64,000 nt of DNA from Triparma columacea (GCA_030267965.1 BRYA01000040.1:1752-65751); one strand, 5' to 3'; counted from the first letter of the stretch, positions 13,417-24,984 are shown. The notes: generated by a model from the sequence alone, not told the origin. Program-made: numbers and translations.

Positions 13417-14823
13417 ATGACCGTCCTGCTCGCCCCCTTGCTCCTGCTGCTCATGTGGCTCATCGCCGCCTCCGCAGACGATCTTGTCGAGGTCGGCGTG
13501 CTGCTCTTCCCTGGCGCCGGTTGCTCCAACTACACTGCGATCGCAGCTGCTCTGCGCTCTGCAGGCGCCGACTACGGCCTCAACGTGACCGTCGCGCAGG
13601 CCGCTCCTCTGCCGCTGTGGAAGGTGTTTCTCTTCGACCGCCTCGTCCCTAGGCACGGCCGCAAGGCTATCGCCAACTTCCGCACCTCCATCTCTGCCTC
13701 GCCGACTGCGCCTCTGTTCACGCTCGGGCACTCGCTGGGGGGCCTGGTGGCGGTTCCTTCCAGCCTCACTCACGCCACGGGGCACATCGGGCTCGGGTGC
13801 GCTATGAACAGTGAGGGCCACGCCCCCACCTCACCCCACTCAGCTTCGACCTACCCAAAGCCGCTTCTGCAAGTGTTCGGAGACCACGACGGTTATCTAC
13901 GCGCGTCGTACGCGGCTCCCGAGCTGGCTGCGTCGCGCAACCAGCCCGCACATCGCTCTGCGGTTGTTCTGCTCCCAGGCGTGTCTCACGAGCAAATGGG
14001 AAGCGGCGATCGAGCTTGGATTGCGCAGAAAACGGGACGCATGGACTACACCTCGCCCCTACAGCTCGACGCGGCGCACGGGCTAATCGCCGAGGTGACT
14101 GCTGCTTTCATCGGAGCTAACGTCCTCCCCCCTGGCGCCAGCCGCGATCGTGCAAGGGGCACCCTGCAGCGCTTCGCAGCTGCAACAGAAGAACTGCTCG
14201 AGGTGTTTGCCTCCGAGCTCACCGACGCCGCGCATGTGAGGCACGCTCAGCGCGTGGCTGCCGCTATAGCGGGCGGCGCCGTGTCGGAGGAGGACGTGGT
14301 GGTGACTCTCTACAAGGAAGGCGGCGTTTGCGACGTTCTTAAGAACTTCATCTACAGCAAACCGTACATTGAAGACGGCGTCCTCTTCGTGACTGCTTTC
14401 GTTGAGGCGCCGGGCACGGCGAACTGGATGAAGGGAGGGGGCGGAAACGCGGTCGCTCCTGGGATCATTGTCAAGGCAAAATCTCCAGAGGCAATGGGCG
14501 TGAAGCAGGGGAAGGGCAAGATGGCGAGCGAGCTCACCGACGCAGCAGTGCAGTGGGCGACAGAGCATGGATCCACGGGAGCCGCCGGGGGAAAGCGTCT
14601 CCGCGCGACAGCGGACGAACAGATGGGGGGCGGCCCCGAGTTCATCTACGCCAAGGTTGAGGCATTGGTCAGCGACTGTGGCCAGTTCGTCGAAGTCTCC
14701 TCGCCGGTTCTGAAGACGGGGGTGGAGTTTGGGACCAGGTTCGGCGGCATGATGTACTCCAAGAGCCTGACGAGGGCGCAGGCGCTCGAGTGGGCGCTTT
14801 TCCAGAAGCCTCAGTATAGGTGA
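13417..14823 (+). CDS. Secreted alpha/beta hydrolase-fold protein, GC-rich
   Basis: Intronless, 468 aa. The N-terminus (MTVLLAPLLLLLMWLIAASAD) is a strong signal peptide. The nucleophile elbow GHSLGG (near residue 109), a later FGDHDG that can supply the acid, and PGVSHEQM that can supply the His give a plausible Ser-Asp-His triad. This is the layout of dienelactone-hydrolase or lipase-like enzymes. The C-terminal half (from about residue 230) is not recognisable as a hydrolase and may be a separate domain. Third codon positions are almost all G or C, unlike the neighbours, and the flanks belong to the local repeat modules. Together with the lack of introns this hints at transfer or retro-insertion. 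The substrate is unknown. Confidence 0.75.
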   Translation: MTVLLAPLLLLLMWLIAASADDLVEVGVLLFPGAGCSNYTAIAAALRSAGADYGLNVTVAQAAPLPLWKVFLFDRLVPRHGRKAIANFRTSISASPTAPLFTLGHSLGGLVAVPSSLTHATGHIGLGCAMNSEGHAPTSPHSASTYPKPLLQVFGDHDGYLRASYAAPELAASRNQPAHRSAVVLLPGVSHEQMGSGDRAWIAQKTGRMDYTSPLQLDAAHGLIAEVTAAFIGANVLPPGASRDRARGTLQRFAAATEELLEVFASELTDAAHVRHAQRVAAAIAGGAVSEEDVVVTLYKEGGVCDVLKNFIYSKPYIEDGVLFVTAFVEAPGTANWMKGGGGNAVAPGIIVKAKSPEAMGVKQGKGKMASELTDAAVQWATEHGSTGAAGGKRLRATADEQMGGGPEFIYAKVEALVSDCGQFVEVSSPVLKTGVEFGTRFGGMMYSKSLTRAQALEWALFQKPQYR

Positions 14824-14841
14824 GGGGGGGGAAGGGTTTAA

Positions 14842-14930
14842 CCCTAAAGTCACTGCAGAGGGTTACGAAATATGTACAAATAAACGTTTTGTCTTTTTCC
14901 ATTTACGACAAACGATTTCTCTTTTGGAGG
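14842..14930 (+). repeat. 3' module shared by hydrolase and LRR gene 3
   Basis: Diverged copy of the sequence following LRR gene 3. Shared cores are AAAGTCACTG, AAACGTTTT and TTTTTCCATTTACGA. Confidence 0.7.
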
Positions 14931-14936
14931 CATTTT

Positions 14937-16378
14937 TCAAACATCTAAACCACCCCCCCCACCGTATCTTTCCCTCAACTTCTTCAATATCTGCTTCTCC
15001 TTCCCCTTGAACTTGTCCAGCAAACTCTCCACCTCCCCCACCTTTGTCGGGTCGTGTATCTTGAGTACTTCTATGCACTGATCCCGGATGCTCGCCTCCT
15101 CATCCTCCTTGCCCTCTTCATAGACCACATAAACCGACCACCTCTTCTCCTTATCATCCACTGCGATCCTCCTCCCATCCTTTGGCAGGTTGTAGACTCT
15201 CCTAAGTATCTCGTCTGCCTCCCTGTACGCTCTCTTCCTCCTCATCCCCTCCCTCTCTTCGAGGAGGCTGTTAACCTCTCCTACGTCAAGCACGCCTTCG
15301 AAACTATCGGACTCGTGGTCGTTGCTTACCCTCCAGCTCTTGACGGCCCCCGAATCGGAAGCACCGCCAACGCCGCCAGACTCAATGTCAGTGTCGACCC
15401 ACCAAATACCCTCCCTATCATTGATCCTAACCCCATACTGCAAGGGGAGAACAAAAAAAGGTTGATAACGATTATATTGTCAGCCTCGCACTTTTCCACC
15501 CTACACAACTCTTCTAAAAATCCCCCTCCCCCCCCCCCTCCCCTATTTCGCCTCACCTTCCTCTTCAATTCCTCCCTAATCTCATCCCCAGCTTCAAAGT
15601 TCCTCCTCCCCCTTGCTTGTATCCTTGCTCTAACCATCTCTTCAACGATATCAATTTCCTCCTCCTTAAGAATATCCTCCACCCCCTCCGTCGCGCACTC
15701 GTACCTAACCCCAGCAGCCCTATCCCTGACCCCCCCCGAGTTCCTCTCCCTTCCGTAAACCCTATTCTTATCATCCCCCTCACCCCCCCTCCTCCTAGAG
15801 CGATCCTGAACGTCCTCACGGACGTATACAGCAACGGGGCTACCATTGTAAGTGTAACCTCCGGACTTCCCGAGGTCAATTGCTGCGGGTACGCATGAGG
15901 CCTCGTCGAACTGTACAATGCCGCAGTTTTTACCCGTGCTCACAGAGGCAAAGGCCACGGAGGTCCCGCAGGGGGACGGGAGAGACTCCCTGAACATGTC
16001 CTTGAGGTCGGTCCAAGTGAATCCCTCGGGGATGTTCTGCACGAACACACGAGTCTGCGAACCCGCCTGCTTCTTGCGTCCCCCGCCCCCGCCGCCGTTG
16101 CCTGGGCTTTGGGGGAAGGATGAGGAACGACCGGGGGGATTTGAAGGACGCGAACGGGAGGAGGAGGGAGATTTTGAAGATGAAGAGGGAGTGATTGACC
16201 AGTCAGAGTCAAGAGGCGTCTCGTTTGGGTCATTTGGGGTAGACTGAAGGGTGGAGAAAGAACCGATGATTGCACGAGCTGGGAGTTTCTTTAAGGAGGA
16301 ACTAAGATGGGGAGCTAGGAAGGAAGAAACTGACGTGAAATGGGAGATTGTGAGGTACATTGTAATCAACAGTTTCAT
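14937..16378 (-). CDS. Plastid-type RRM protein with CysRS-like repeats
   Basis: Two exons (15557-16378, 14937-15437; phase 0) encode 440 aa. The signal peptide ends in SVSSF-LAP, the Phe-containing cleavage motif of diatom-type plastid presequences. A Ser/Pro-rich region and a Gly run precede an RRM at about 109-187 (RNP2 VFVQNI, RNP1-like CGIVQF). Then come a first repeat IVEEMVRARIQARGRRNFEA with ADEIR-like core ending in VRINDREGIWW, split by the intron, and a second, weaker repeat ending in WSVYVV. The repeat resembles the helical C-terminal region of cysteinyl-tRNA synthetases and the five repeats of the gene at 25029. I infer a plastid RNA-binding role; no catalytic domain is present. 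Confidence 0.8.
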
Positions 16379-17004
16379 AACGAGCGTGTGGAAAGGAATT
16401 TGCCTGTTGGAAAATGAGTGGGGAAGGAGGTGAAGTTGGGAAACAATGTGATGGTTTGTCCTTTGTTGAAGGAATTAAGCGGAAATACTAACACAAAAAT
16501 TGCTGTGTGCTATAACGCCGCCTTGGCGACTCCTCGCTCCAACTTTTGCGCGAATGATTTCGCCTTTAGCCCCACAAAGAGTTTTAAATACGTTTATAAT
16601 TGAGTGAAAAGACAGCAAGACGTGGCATTCAACGCTAACGATTCCACAGCTAGTCTTTTCCGGTGTGTATGAGATTCCTACAAAAAATGAAAACCCTCGC
16701 AACTTCATTCTTTGATGTTGAAATGATGTTGAAAAGCGCCAGCACTCACGTCTCCCCCCAGCCCCCCAGAGATCAGACACCATTTTATAACCCTTCATCA
16801 TTTAACCCTTACCCGTTGTACATCATTTACGTTCTCATATAACTTCGTAAATATCATCCATTTGACAAGCTAAATACATCAGCTCTCCTCTTCATCGCCA
16901 TAGAAATAAATAATCACATCTAGGCGGGGCAGTCGAAACGCCACAACAAAAACTGCTGCTTACAAACCCTTAACGCGCTCAACAATCTACAATCACACTC
17001 TCAA
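16379..17004. other. Divergent intergenic region
   Basis: Lies between the start codons of the RRM gene and the GH81 gene and should contain both promoters. The only other candidate is the weak two-exon small frame listed separately. Confidence 0.5.
16475..16783 (-). CDS. Possible small two-exon gene, 78 aa, doubtful
   Basis: ATG at 16783, a short exon (16750-16783), a GTGAGT donor, a TTTTTTGTAG acceptor and an exon at 16475-16677 join in phase and end in TAA. The predicted protein (MVSDLWGAGGRRISYTPEK...) matches no family I know. Good splice signals are the only support, and they can arise by chance in a 626-bp gap. Confidence 0.22.
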   Translation of the reverse strand: MVSDLWGAGGRRECWRFSTSFQHQRMKLRGFSFFVGISYTPEKTSCGIVSVECHVLLSFHSIINVFKTLCGAKGEIIRAKVGARSRQGGVIAHSNFCVSISA

Positions 17005-20000
17005 ATGTCTTCGCCGAAATCATATGGGTCGATGGGCACGCCTAAATCGCAACCCTCAACGCCTACGCGGATACACTCACTCTCCACAGGAACTAGTCGA
17101 GAGGAAGGGAGAAGTGGAAGTGACAGGAAGCGAAAGGGAAGTTATGAAGGAGGGGAGAGCCAAGACGAGGAGGAGAGTGTAAGTGAGGATCAAAATGAGC
17201 AATAAATGAGCAATCTGAAACGGAGCAACAAACTTACTCCACCCACACCCGCCCCACCTTCTCTTCCCCAGGCCTACCTTCTCCCAACTCACCACCGTCC
17301 CCCTTCCTCCCCGTTCCGTCGGGCCAAGCCTGATACCATGCCCTCTCCCCGTCCCCACCCCCACTCCGTCCTCCTTCCCACTAGCCCTCTTGACACCCCG
17401 ACCAGCCTCATGCATAAATGCGGATTGCTAGGCTTAGTGCTAGGTGAGTAGAGGATGCTCCGCACTGAGGAAGAAACGCTACCGCCTGAGTTCTTCCCCC
17501 CCAAACTGACCCCTCACCCCATGTCTCAGCCTCCATAACCTTCCTTTTAATAATAATGCCAATCTCAATCCTAACATACCCTGGTTCAGTCAACAACCTC
17601 TCCGGCCGGGGTCTCAACCACATCCTCCCCCTCGACCCTTCCTCCCACCCCACCCTCTACGCCTCGCGAGTAAAGGCCTTATCAAAAACCATTGACTTCA
17701 GCTCCATCACGTCGATAACATCCGAGAAACCACTACCGACAGGAGCGTTCTGGAGTAACCTAGCAATGCTGGAGCCGTACCCGATCTACACCCTCCCTTA
17801 CGTCCTCCTAACCGACAGGTCCACCGGTACCTTGAAGGTAGGTTCCACCGTCAACATGGATTTAACGTCAAACCACGCGCACGGGTCGGGAGGGAGCGAC
17901 GTCGTGGACGTATCGTACGATTGGATGCTCCAGTGCGAGGGGGGGAGGACGGAGATCAGGGATTATGATGCGACGGGGGTGGGATTCGAAATTGGAGGGA
18001 AAGGATGCAAGGTGGAGAGCAGGTGAGGAAGAAAAGGGGGGGGGGAGACATGGAAGAACAGGAAGGGAAGGAAGATGGAAATACTAACGCAGCACTACGC
18101 TCTCGCTCTCTCTCGCTCCTCATCTCTTTTGGTACAGAGTTATGCTTGGTTACCCGTTCTACAACCTCCGCTTATCTGGTGACGTTAAAATTAGTTGGCT
18201 AGGCGGTGGTGTCAATGACGTCAAAACCTTCTCCTCCGGTATCGTCAGGTTCGAAAGCGGTTCGAAAGTCTGGTGGCTAAGTACAGACACCTCCGCGTGC
18301 ACATTAGATTCCTCGGATGGTTCGGTGAGGGGTATAAATTGGAACGGCGCTTCTTCGGGGGGGGGGGGAGATACATGCGTGGTTAGGATGCACACGCAGG
18401 TACTAATAGACGAGGATGGAAGAGAGGATGATGAATACGAAGAGAAACTCAGGAAGGAGGGTTTCATGAGCTCGTACCCGAAGGCTGGAAGAGCGTACGC
18501 GGGAGTCGAGGGAGGGGAAGGATACGTTCACTTTGAGGTGAGAAATTCAAGGGCGACTACTTACTCTAACAAAGGCGTATCTAATCCTCCCCCCCCACAC
18601 GCACACGCAGTACGACTTCGATGTTTACGACAGTGCAGCGCATTCCCAGGTTGAGGGTTGGAGTAACGTAAAACAGGTTGGCGGTCGAGGTACGGGGGAG
18701 AGAGATTTGGGAATCGCAGGGGTTGCGAAGCTCGCGTTCAAGATGGAGGGACGTACCGGAAAGAGCGAGAGGGTGAGAGTTGAGCTCCCGAAGGGTCTGA
18801 GCGATGGGGGGGACGAGTACCTTGTTACGAGGGGGACACTGGAAGTGGTGGAGACGGAGCTTCAGGCCATAACACAGAGGCATAAGGAGGGGGGAGTATA
18901 CGTCGACAGGAACCAGGGCGTCTACGGTTACGGTAAGGAGGTCCTCAAGGTCGCAATGCTCACGGCCATTAGCTGGAGAAACGGGGGGCTGGGGTGGAAA
19001 ACAGGCATGGGAGAAGTCAAGGGAGCGATGAGGGACCTGTTTGAGGACGGAAAGTTCATCTACGATAAAGTACTAGGGGGCGTCATCACAAAAGACGGAG
19101 TTCTGGACGATGGAAAGGTGAGACTTTAAGGAAGAGCGGAACGACGACAATGAAATATCCTACACCTTCTCTCACAACTCATCATAACATCCTCCGGTTG
19201 TCACTTTGCTCCTCGCGCGCAGGATTTTGGGAACGGGTGGTATAACGACCATCATTACCATTACGGTTACATAATCCAGGCCGCCGCGATCGTCAGCATA
19301 ATCGAGGGTGGTGACGAGCTCACGGCCTCCCTCGGTCCTCTCATTGACTCTTTGTGGTACGACGTCTGCTCCAACGTCCCGGGCACCTCCGACTTCCCGG
19401 TCAGCAGGCACTTCAACGTCTACCACGGCCACAGCTTCGCGAGCGGCATGTTCGTACAGGGAGACGGGAAAAGCCAGGAGAGCTGGAGCGAGGCGTTCAA
19501 CTGCTACAGCGGTTGCAGGAGGTGGGCGGAGAGCAGGGGGGACGGGAGGGGGGAGGAGTGGAGCAGGATCATGATGGGAATGGAGAGGTGAGGAAAGGGC
19601 TTGTTTGGGGCGCGACGCTTTCACCTTTTATTTACACCTAAAGCTAAAACCCTAAAACCCACTACTCGCAGGTCTGCCGGGCAGGCGTTCTGGTGGGATT
19701 CAAAGGGCGACATGAAGGCCGTCGTTGGCGATCTCAAGGTAAGCTGGGACACCTGGTTCGGGAAGGAGGAGTGGTACAGGCACGGGATCCAGTGGATGCC
19801 TCTCGGGCCGGACTCTGACTTCATGGTGGGGGGGGGGGGAGGCTACGCAAAGGAGGAGTGGGGGAGGCTGAGGGGGGTATGGGGGGAGATGGACGGGGGG
19901 TGGAAGAGCGTCACACTAGGGATCGCCATCAAGGCGGGGGCGAAAGGGGTGGGGGAAATGATCGAGGGACTCAAGAATGAGGAGGTTGACCAGGGTACCA

Positions 20001-20197
20001 GCAAGGGACTGCTGTACTGGTGGTGGGAGAGGAACGGGGGGGAGGGGGCGAAGGAGGGCGGGGGGGAGAAGGGGGAGGGGGAAAAGGGGGAGGGGGGAGA
20101 GGGGGGGGCGGCGGAGTGCGAAATGCATGAAGGCTGCAAGAGTTTGGTGGGAATGTGCTGCCCAACGACACAGGGGGTGATGCTTGGTTGCTGCTAA
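17005..20197 (+). CDS. GH81 endo-beta-1,3-glucanase, type II membrane-anchored
   Basis: Seven exons (17005-17178, 17272-17443, 17530-18022, 18138-18537, 18611-19117, 19223-19587, 19672-20197) encode 878 aa, with consistent phases 0,1,2,0,0,2. GH81 enzymes cleave beta-1,3-glucans such as laminarin by inversion. The hallmark NGWYNDHHYHYG (Asp about 591) and the GHSFASG...SQESWSEAFN region, with Glu at about 668 and 672 four residues apart, match the family's catalytic positions. About 106 polar N-terminal residues precede one hydrophobic helix (CGLLGLVLGASITFLLIIMP) that is assembled across intron 2. This indicates a signal anchor with the catalytic domain on the lumenal or outer side. A Gly/Glu run precedes a Cys-rich C-terminus. 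The likely role is turnover of storage or wall beta-1,3-glucan. Confidence 0.92.
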
Positions 20198-20280
20198 AGT
20201 AGTATATACCAACAATATGCGCTAATAGGCTACTGGGTTTATTACAACAACGCGATAATTTTGACTGTTTCGTCCATCAT

Positions 20281-20755
20281 CTATCTCTTCCTCGATGCAG
20301 CAGCACCTCCAGCGCCCTTCTTAGAACCACCCCCCGTTGTGGCAGATTCGTAAGAGAAGGAGGAAAGCGCGGATGAAAGCCTTGCAGACGACTCGGCCTC
20401 GGTGTCGAGCTTGAAACCGGACTTTCGAAGTCGTTCGTTCGTCAAGTCTGCTTGTGCCTGAAAGGCAGCCGAAGTTATCGCATTCTCTGAGCCAGCAGGA
20501 CGAACATACTTCTGTGTTTAGAGTTATTAAGTAGTGAGAAAGGGTGATCTTTGGTAATTATTGCGCAAATTGCGCGAATGAGTTCAAAATACTCACCTGC
20601 TCCTTTTGCGAGTCGGCAGCCTGAGCAATTTTTGGTGAAAGAGCTACTACAGACGCTATACTGGCTTTCGTAAAGGCACGTCTAGAAGCTATCATATTTG
20701 GTGCGTAGCCCTGTCCAAAGGTGAACAGCATCGCTAAAAGGAGGAATCCCTTCAT
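20281..20755 (-). CDS. Small thylakoid-lumen-type precursor, unknown function
   Basis: Two exons (20597-20755, 20281-20511; phase 0) encode 129 aa. The N-terminus MKGFLLLAMLFTFGQGYAPN is a signal peptide with an aromatic residue at the cleavage point. It is followed by a short transit-like piece and then SRRAFTKASIASVVALSP...AQAAD, a twin-arginine plus hydrophobic core plus Ala-x-Ala signal as used for thylakoid-lumen (Tat) import. The mature part is only about 80 residues, polar and helical, with KYVRPAGSENAITSAAF and a Lys/Arg-rich Gly/Ala end. I cannot name it. An in-frame ATG further upstream (20863) exists but would bury the signal peptide, so I start at 20755. Convergent with GH81; divergent from the acyl-CoA dehydrogenase. 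Confidence 0.75.
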
Positions 20756-21054
20756 TTTTCCCACTGCCTCGAGTTTTTGTTGCAGTTCAGTCAAGACATC
20801 AGAAGGGAGACGCTTCAATCTTCCAATCTTGAAATTACAAAGTAGGTTGTTGGTGTCACGCAATGCTGTGCAGACTCCCTTGTTTTTGCACTTTTTTGCG
20901 GCCGTGGCAGTGAGCGACTGTCGCCCACCTGACCTCTGTTTGTATTCACCAGAACTTCAGGGGCCGTCACGAAAGTTGGGTTCATTTTCTCCACAATTTT
21001 CTGACCTCCTCCTCCCTATTCGCCCCTCTCTCCCCATCCCTCCTCGTCTCAGTT

Positions 21055-22528
21055 ATGATTGGCCTTCGTACTCTCTCTCGCAACGCCCGTGCCGTCTCCA
21101 GGAGGATGTCTACTGCCATGGAGGAATCCTCCTCCGGATATGGTGACAGGCTCTCCCCTGCCCAGGCCGGAACCCTGCTCGACATTGGCATCCGCGACAT
21201 CTTTGACTCTGATCATGACATGTTCCGTGAGAGTGCGCGTGCATTCTTCGAGAATGACTGCAAGCCCTTCCATGGAGAGTGGGAGGAGAAGGGAGAGGTC
21301 CCTCGTGAGCTTTGGAAGCACGCCGGAGACCTCGGACTCCTATCCAACATGGTCCCCGAGGAGTATGGCGGTCTTGGCTTGGACTGCAAGTACCCTGCGA
21401 TCGTCTGGGAGGAGCAGTCCTACTCTGGCTGCACTGGCCCAGGATTTGCCATGCACTCTGACATTGTCGCTCCTTACATTACCAACTACGGAACTGAGGA
21501 GCAGAAGGTGAGCGTGTGGCTCAGGGTGCGGAGAGCACAATTATGCAACCCTAACCAATCCTCTGGCCACCAACACCACAACCCCACAACCTAACCCCCG
21601 CCTCCCCCCACAGTCTCGTATTCTCCCCAAGCTCGTTTCCGGCGAGTGGATCGGTGCCCTCGGCATGACTGAGCCCTCCGCTGGCTCTGACTTTGCCAAC
21701 ATCAAGACCACTGCCGTCAAGGACGGGGATGACTACATCCTCAACGGCTCCAAGACTTTCATCACCAACGGATGGCTGGCCGACGTGACCATCGTCTGCG
21801 CCAAGACCGACCCCAGTAAGGGCGCCCACGGAGTTTCCCTCTTCCTCATCGAGGATGGCATGAAGGGATTCGTCAAGGGCAACAAGCTCAAGAAGATGGG
21901 AATGAAGGCACAGGACACCTGCGAGCTCTTCTTCGAGGACCTCCGCGTCCCCGCTTCCGCCATGCTTGGCCCTGTTGACAAGGGATTCTACTGCGTCATG
22001 CAGGAGCTTCCCCAGGAGCGTCTCCTCATTGCCGACATGGGAGTCGCCAGTGCCGAGGCTGTGTTCGAGATGTCCAGGTAAGAGTTGCTGGACAAGAATA
22101 ACCTTTAGCTCGTCATTTCACCCCTCGCCCTAACAATTTTTCGAACGTTCGCTAAACTCACGCCCAGGACTTACACCAACGAGAGGAAGGCCTTCAAGGG
22201 ACACCTCTCCGACCTCCAGACCGTCGCCCACAAGCTCGCTGAGATGAAGACCGACGTCTGCGTCGGACGTGCCTTCGTCGACCAGTGCATCTCCCTCCAC
22301 GCTGAGCACAAGCTTAAATCCGACCAGGCCTCCATGGCCAAGTACTGGTGCACCGACCTCCAGAACAAGATTGCCGACCACGGAGTCCAGCTCCACGGAG
22401 GCTGGGGGTACATGTGGGAGTACGATGTCTGCAAGCACTACGTCGACGCCCGCGTCCAGTCTATCTACGGAGGAGCCAACGAGATCATGAAGGAGCTTAT
22501 TTCGCGCCAGATCACCAACCCCAGGTAA
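21055..22528 (+). CDS. ACADL: Mitochondrial long-chain-type acyl-CoA dehydrogenase
   Basis: Three exons (21055-21507, 21614-22077, 22168-22528; phases 0 and 2) encode 425 aa, the family length. It catalyses FAD-dependent alpha,beta-dehydrogenation of acyl-CoA in beta-oxidation. The N-terminus (MIGLRTLSRNARAVSRRMST) is Arg-rich without acids, as in mitochondrial presequences. Signatures are GALGMTEPSAGSD (FAD/substrate loop), NGSKTFITNG, and QLHGGWGYM followed by QSIYGGANEIMKELISR. The last keeps Gly where medium-chain enzymes have the catalytic Glu. This pattern is seen in long-chain and isovaleryl enzymes, and overall the C-terminus reads like ACADL. An isovaleryl-CoA role cannot be excluded. 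Confidence 0.92.
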
Positions 22529-22714
22529 ATCTGGTACTACGGAGTGAAGGCCAAAATGGTTGGGTTATCATTGACACTAGTAGAAATTTTGGGATCGTTG
22601 CATGATATAAACATTGTTTGATTATTACCAGGCGTCCAGGAGGTATAAATGATTCCTAAGGCATCAGCAAGTCAAATTCATGCACAAATGTGGTACATAC
22701 AAATCTCAGTTTTA

Positions 22715-24984
22715 TTAGTCATCGTCCTGCTTCACCGCAACCCTAACCTTCATCTTTCTCCCAAACTCGCTCCTCTCCTCCGCCGTTTTCTCCCTCTCGA
22801 TCAGGGAGACTTCCCCTTCCCCCCCGCCTTCCTTCCTCACAATTCTCAGCTCAATCCTTTCTTCCGTCCTCCCATACAGGTACATAACGACGCCGTCTCC
22901 CCCCTCCTCCTCCAACGCCCTCAAGTCCACAACTTCGGCGTACTGCTTGCAGCAAACGGACACGGCGGAGACCGAAACGTTGACGTCGATCGTGCCCTGC
23001 TGGATGAGGGACGGCTTGATGACCACCCCCTCGCACCCGAACAGGTCCTCCATTACCGCAAGCATGTCGCCCCCGCTTCCCGTCCTGCTCGCGGCCAGGA
23101 GGATTCTCGTGACTATCTCTTCGAGCTGCGGTGGGGGGGGTTAGCAAATGCACCGTGTTTGTTGCTCAAACCCCTTGGGACTCTCACCTTGCTGGTGTCG
23201 AATTTCCTGGGTCTGCACATGGGACGTGGGGGGGGTTTGCGCCTGCGGGTGTGGTTGCCTGACTCGCTGTCGTCGGTTGAAATGGCTCCGTTGGACGTGT
23301 CTGAGGATGGGTAGGGGGTATCTTCACGGTCGGAAATGTCAGAGGCCGAGGAGAGGTCTGAGGAGATGTCTGAAGCGGATCCCTCCCCCCCTCCGCCCCT
23401 CCTCCTTCTCCTCTTCTCCTCCACGAAACCATTCTTGAGCGCGCTCTTGATGACGTCCACGAGCTCCCTCTTGTTCCCCAGCACCCTCCCCACGACCTCT
23501 ATCCCGTTCACAAACACCCTCTCCCTCTTCAAGTCCTTCATGGCCTGCCTGACGCCTTCCCCGCTCTTGCTCCCTAGCGTGTCGGACGGGGCCGTAGGGG
23601 GGAGCAGGATGGAACCCAACTTGTCCTTGCAGCCGTCTATGCACTCTTGCAACTCAAGCGCGCTGCTGGGCTCCAGCTCCTTTAGGTACCTCCTACAGAG
23701 AAGAGCGTTGAGGAGGTGGTTAGTGTATTGATATACGTGTCGTTACGCTCTCCCATCTCCCGGCTCTCTCTCTCTCTCTCTCTCTCGCTTTCCGGCCGTT
23801 CGCTCTTGCCCGCCCTCTCACCTAACCCCTCCGTCAATCCCCCTTCCAACCATCCTCTCAATCCTGCACTCCCAAAGCAAAGCAACCTCATTCTCCGTCG
23901 CGTACTCGAAGAGGTTCCTCGCGTGGACCTCGAACACCTCGTTCACCCTCTTCCCCTCGTCGTACATGCTCGTGAAGGGCGAGCCGGGGGAGAAGAAGCC
24001 CTGGTCTACGTTGCCTTTCTCCTTCATGTCGTCCGAGAGCTGGGCGAGGATCCTGGACACGGTCTCGTGGACGAGGGATTGGACGGAGGGGGAGATGGTG
24101 GGGACGGAGAGGTGGTAGTGCATTAGGGCGAGAAGGATTGAGGTCATGAGGGCGGGAGGAGAATCGTGAGGGAGGAGGGTGGAGAGGATGGAGAGACAAC
24201 ACTTCATGATCTGGGGGTGCGGGAGGGGAGGGGGGGAGGGGGGCTTAGACGGACGACAATATACCATAAACATTATCAGGATTTATCTACGCCTGCATTC
24301 GTGACTATCTCCACCCCTCACTCTCACCTGCTTCCTCCTTTTCTTCTTGAGAATCCCCAGCCAACCCTCAAGCTGATCCCTATCAATCTGCATCCACCTC
24401 TCCCCCCTCTCCCCGTCCTTGACTATCTCCTTAATTGGATTCCTAGCATTAAGCGCCCCCTTAAGTATATCCATGGTCGTCATGAGAGGCTGAGGTGTAG
24501 GAAGAGGCAGGACTGGTACTGAGAGGGATACCAGCTTAAGCCACCCCATCAACCTACCGCGAAGCCGGGCGTCGTCGTCCCACTGAGGGGCGACGGACTG
24601 ATTCTCGTACTCCACATGCACGTACTCCCCCTTACCACAGCAGACCCCGCTGTTCTCCATCCCACCATCCTTCCCAATGAAGTCGGGTAATAGAGGCGCA
24701 AGGTGGGTATAAATATTGTCAGAGTGCGGATGTAGATAAGAAAGAGAATTAAAGTAGATATCTAGTGTCTTGGAGAGCTGTGAAGTTGACACCTGTGAAG
24801 TTGACCCCTGTGAAGTTGGCAATCGGGCCGCAGCCTCGTGCCCACCCTCAGTGATTTCATCTATTTGGCCATCTTTTAAACTATTCATTGTTTGAGGTGA
24901 GATTTGTTGAATTTCGGTCACGCTGCTTTCCGATTTCGAATCAGATAATGTCTTAATGACTTCAAAGGCATTTACCTTCACCAT
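22715..24984 (-). CDS. Unknown four-exon protein, 653 aa
   Basis: Exons 24328-24984, 23822-24210, 23188-23692 and 22715-23125 join in phases 0, 2 and 0. The frame is open across all joins. The N-terminal third is polar with a repeated TSQ-rich stretch. The middle is helical (KCCLSILSTLLPHDSPPALMTSILL; HARNLFEYATENEVALLWECR) and looks like an alpha-solenoid. A Ser/Asp-rich linker with an Arg/Gly run follows. The C-terminus is a compact mixed domain (GTIDVNVSVSAVSVCCKQYAEV...). I recognise no family. The ATG is only 44 bp from the start of the divergent gene. Intron 2 holds a TC microsatellite of about 23 bp. Confidence 0.75.

Noticed and set aside
13324..14853. Long antisense frames across the hydrolase gene
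   Set aside because: The high third-position GC of the sense gene depletes antisense stops. The sense frame has the signal peptide and GHSLGG motif; the antisense products are Arg/Ser-rich and featureless.
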